Below are positions 36,896 to 38,662 of a stretch of 38,662 nucleotides of DNA, piece by piece. The notes beneath the pieces were generated by a model. The model saw only the letters and a program-made list of their open reading frames with translations, searched no databases and was not told the DNA's origin. The DNA comes from JAGOBP01 sp964550855 (GTDB lineage Bacteria > Chloroflexota > Anaerolineae > Fen-1058), in contig CAZKBQ010000042.1 in the NCBI GenBank assembly GCA_964550855.1, positions 1 to 38,662 of the forward strand, in the 5' to 3' direction. The translations under genes and the position numbers were made by a program. Within the stretch, counting starts at the first letter, position 1. The number at the start of each line of letters is the position of its first letter.

Positions 36896-38662
36896 TCACT
36901 TGACGAATTTCTTCGCCTGTTTGATCCAGCCCGCGTAATCGGGGACGCGCCACTCTGGCGCCTTGATGATGGCCTGCAGCTGCGCGGGCGTGGCGCGCGA
37001 GAGCTGCCGGAAGGTGCGCACGCCGCCGCGCGTCAGTCGGCGCGCAAACACGGCTCCGATGCCGTCGATCATCTCCAGATTGTCCGGCGGTTCGGGGCGG
37101 CGCTGTTTGACGCCCTGAGCATAAGTCGCCGCTTCTTTGATCCACGCGGCGTAATCGGGCTTGCTCCACGACTCTGTGTCTACAATGTCGTCCAGCTGTT
37201 CCGGCGTCGCCTCGGCCAGCTGCTTGAATGTGCGAATGCCGCCCGCTCGCAATTTCTTCGCAAACACCGGCCCCACGCCCAGCAGCACTTCTAGGTCGTC
37301 GTCGGGCACAACTTCAAACACGGGTTGTCCGGGCGCGGCGAGGCCGGCCGCCAGCTGCGCGGCGTGCGTAATCCACTGGGCGTAGTCGGGCTTGCGCCAG
37401 GCCGGCGCCTTAACCACCTCTGCCAGCTGCTCAGGGGTCGATTCGGCCACCTGTCGAAACGTCGTAATGCCGCGCGCGCGCAGTTTTTTGGCATACGTGC
37501 TGCCCACTCCCAGGATGTCTTCCAGGTTGTCGGCCGTCCTGGCGCGGCGGCTGCCGCGCGCGGTGGCGGCCGCTTGCAGTTTGTCCAGCTCGGCCTTGAC
37601 GGCGGCGAGTTCGTTTTGAAGCGTCTCCACTTCCGTGTTGCGTGCATCCAGCTGCCGCTTGAGCGCCGCCCGTTCAGCGGTGACCTGCTCCAGCGTGGCG
37701 CGCCGCTCGGCCGCCAGTTGATCGAGCTCGGCCAGTCGGCCCGCCAGCTGCTGTTGCTGCGCCAGAGCCTGTTCGGCCGCCGCCTGCCGCGTGTCGGCCA
37801 GCCGTCGGATCGATTCCAGTTCGCGCTGGGCGGCTTCAACTTCCGCGTTCAACTTCGATAGCGCCGTCTCCCGCTCGGCCAGCTGCGCCGTGGTCGATTG
37901 AAGCTCCGCGGCGGCGCGGCGGGCTTCGGTCAGCTCCAGCTGCAGATCGGCCATATCGCTGTTCAGCGCCTCGATGACGGCCTGCCGCTCGGCGGCCATG
38001 TGCCGCACTTCCTCCAGCTCCATCTGCCGGTCGGCGTCCAGACGGCTGGCCGCTTGCAGCCGTGTATCGCGTTCGGCCACGGCGCGGCTGGCCTCGTCGA
38101 TCTGGGCTCGCAGCTGCTCCAGATCGCCGTTGAGTGTCTGCAGCGCGGCGTCGCGTTGAGCCACCGCCTGCCGCGTGCTTTCAAATTGATGCTGCAGCGA
38201 GGCGAACTCGGCGCTCAATTGATCGAGCGCGATCTGTCGTTCGGCCGCAACCTGCTGAACGGTCTGCAGCTGCGCTTGTGCCTGGTCCCGATCGGCCAGC
38301 GCCTGATGCAGGGCGGCCTGCCGCTCTTCGGCCAGCTGCCGGGCTTCGGTCAACGCGCCGGCCAGCGCCTGATGCTCCGCGTCGAGCTGCTCGTACCGGC
38401 TCTGCTGCTCGGCGGCCACCTGTCGAGCTGCGGCCAGCTCGGCCCGCGCCGTCGATAGCGCGTTGTCCAGCTCGGCAGCCGCCGACTGGTGCGCGGCCGC
38501 CTGAATGCGAGATTCCTCATATTGCGCCTCAAGCGCGGCGGCGCGCTCGGCCGCCCGATCGAGCTCGGCCTGCCGCTCGGCGGCCAGCTGCTGGGCCAAC
38601 AGCAGCGACGCGGTCAGGCTGGCTCGTTCGGCGCTGAGGTTGTCGGCAGCGCGGCCGGCCTC
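36896..38662 (-). CDS. Long coiled-coil protein with three C-terminal helix-hairpin-helix-like modules (5' end outside window)
   Basis: The last 588 codons are visible; the frame runs open to the window edge, and the TTG at 38599 is internal. Roughly 350 residues are a continuous Ala/Glu/Gln/Arg-rich coiled coil with recurring blocks such as AAERQAELDR, AEERQAALHQ and AAERQIALDQ. The C-terminus has three modules of 70-80 residues. Each begins LEDILGVGSTYAKKLRARGI-like, continues TFRQVAESTPEQL and ends PDYAQWI-like, the last reading LEMIDGIGAVFARRLTRGGV. The G-x-G-x3-A-x2-L pattern is that of helix-hairpin-helix DNA-binding or protein-contact motifs. A chromosome-organising or scaffolding role is possible, but no family name is certain. 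Confidence 0.8.
   Translation of the reverse strand, partial: EAGRAADNLSAERASLTASLLLAQQLAAERQAELDRAAERAAALEAQYEESRIQAAAHQSAAAELDNALSTARAELAAARQVAAEQQSRYEQLDAEHQALAGALTEARQLAEERQAALHQALADRDQAQAQLQTVQQVAAERQIALDQLSAEFASLQHQFESTRQAVAQRDAALQTLNGDLEQLRAQIDEASRAVAERDTRLQAASRLDADRQMELEEVRHMAAERQAVIEALNSDMADLQLELTEARRAAAELQSTTAQLAERETALSKLNAEVEAAQRELESIRRLADTRQAAAEQALAQQQQLAGRLAELDQLAAERRATLEQVTAERAALKRQLDARNTEVETLQNELAAVKAELDKLQAAATARGSRRARTADNLEDILGVGSTYAKKLRARGITTFRQVAESTPEQLAEVVKAPAWRKPDYAQWITHAAQLAAGLAAPGQPVFEVVPDDDLEVLLGVGPVFAKKLRAGGIRTFKQLAEATPEQLDDIVDTESWSKPDYAAWIKEAATYAQGVKQRRPEPPDNLEMIDGIGAVFARRLTRGGVRTFRQLSRATPAQLQAIIKAPEWRVPDYAGWIKQAKKFVK

Overview
The window is a G+C-rich stretch of about 38.7 kb from a bacterial chromosome, most likely a metagenome-assembled member of the Chloroflexota (Anaerolineae-like). 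That assignment is an inference. It rests on a folate operon that carries a Glu-type 6-pyruvoyl-tetrahydropterin synthase instead of FolB, a split NAD-linked formate dehydrogenase, secreted proteins ending in a Tyr/His-Leu-Pro...Arg tail, short heptanucleotide repeat arrays between genes, and the general gene content. A run of 100 N at 10683-10782, flanked by two identical 55-base copies, marks an assembly join.

Bases 1-9791 (+) form one operon for uptake and breakdown of beta-linked gluco- and manno-oligosaccharides. It encodes the end of a solute-binding protein, two Dpp/Opp-type permeases, two ATPases, a GH130 mannoside phosphorylase, a GH94 cellobiose phosphorylase, a mutarotase-like protein and a GH1 beta-glucosidase, and it closes with a strong intrinsic terminator. 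Bases 9797-13562 (+) hold a 2H phosphoesterase, a PLP-dependent sphingosine-1-phosphate-lyase-like enzyme split only by the assembly gap, and a GPH-family sugar symporter.

Bases 13632-28362 are all on the minus strand. In ascending coordinates they hold a TauE-like permease, a GNAT acetyltransferase, a DUF5946-like protein, two tandem paralogous secreted proteins of unknown function, an SDR epimerase, a four-repeat choice-of-anchor-D-like secreted protein, the catalytic subunit of formate dehydrogenase, a methyltransferase, a DUF2269-like membrane protein, a lipoprotein with two SH3 domains and a CAP domain, a DMT exporter, and two more formate dehydrogenase/diaphorase subunits (a HoxU-like Fe-S protein and a NuoE-NuoF fusion).

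Bases 28563-32299 carry a folate operon (PTPS, FolK-FolP fusion, rhomboid protease) driven by an apparently leaderless promoter, a minus-strand tRNA-Sec, an endonuclease/exonuclease/phosphatase-family protein and tRNA-Val(GAC). Bases 32320-36124 are translation genes. A threonine T-box with an ACC specifier is followed by a tiny threonine-rich leader ORF with an 11-base Shine-Dalgarno match, a second small ORF and a TGS-less thrS. Then comes infC with an AUC start, rpmI and rplT, closed by a terminator. A TrmH/SpoU rRNA methyltransferase and a convergent, truncated coiled-coil protein with three helix-hairpin-helix-like modules finish the window.

The most unusual item is the thrS leader. It stacks a T-box terminator on a leader peptide that contains all four threonine codons within its first twelve codons.
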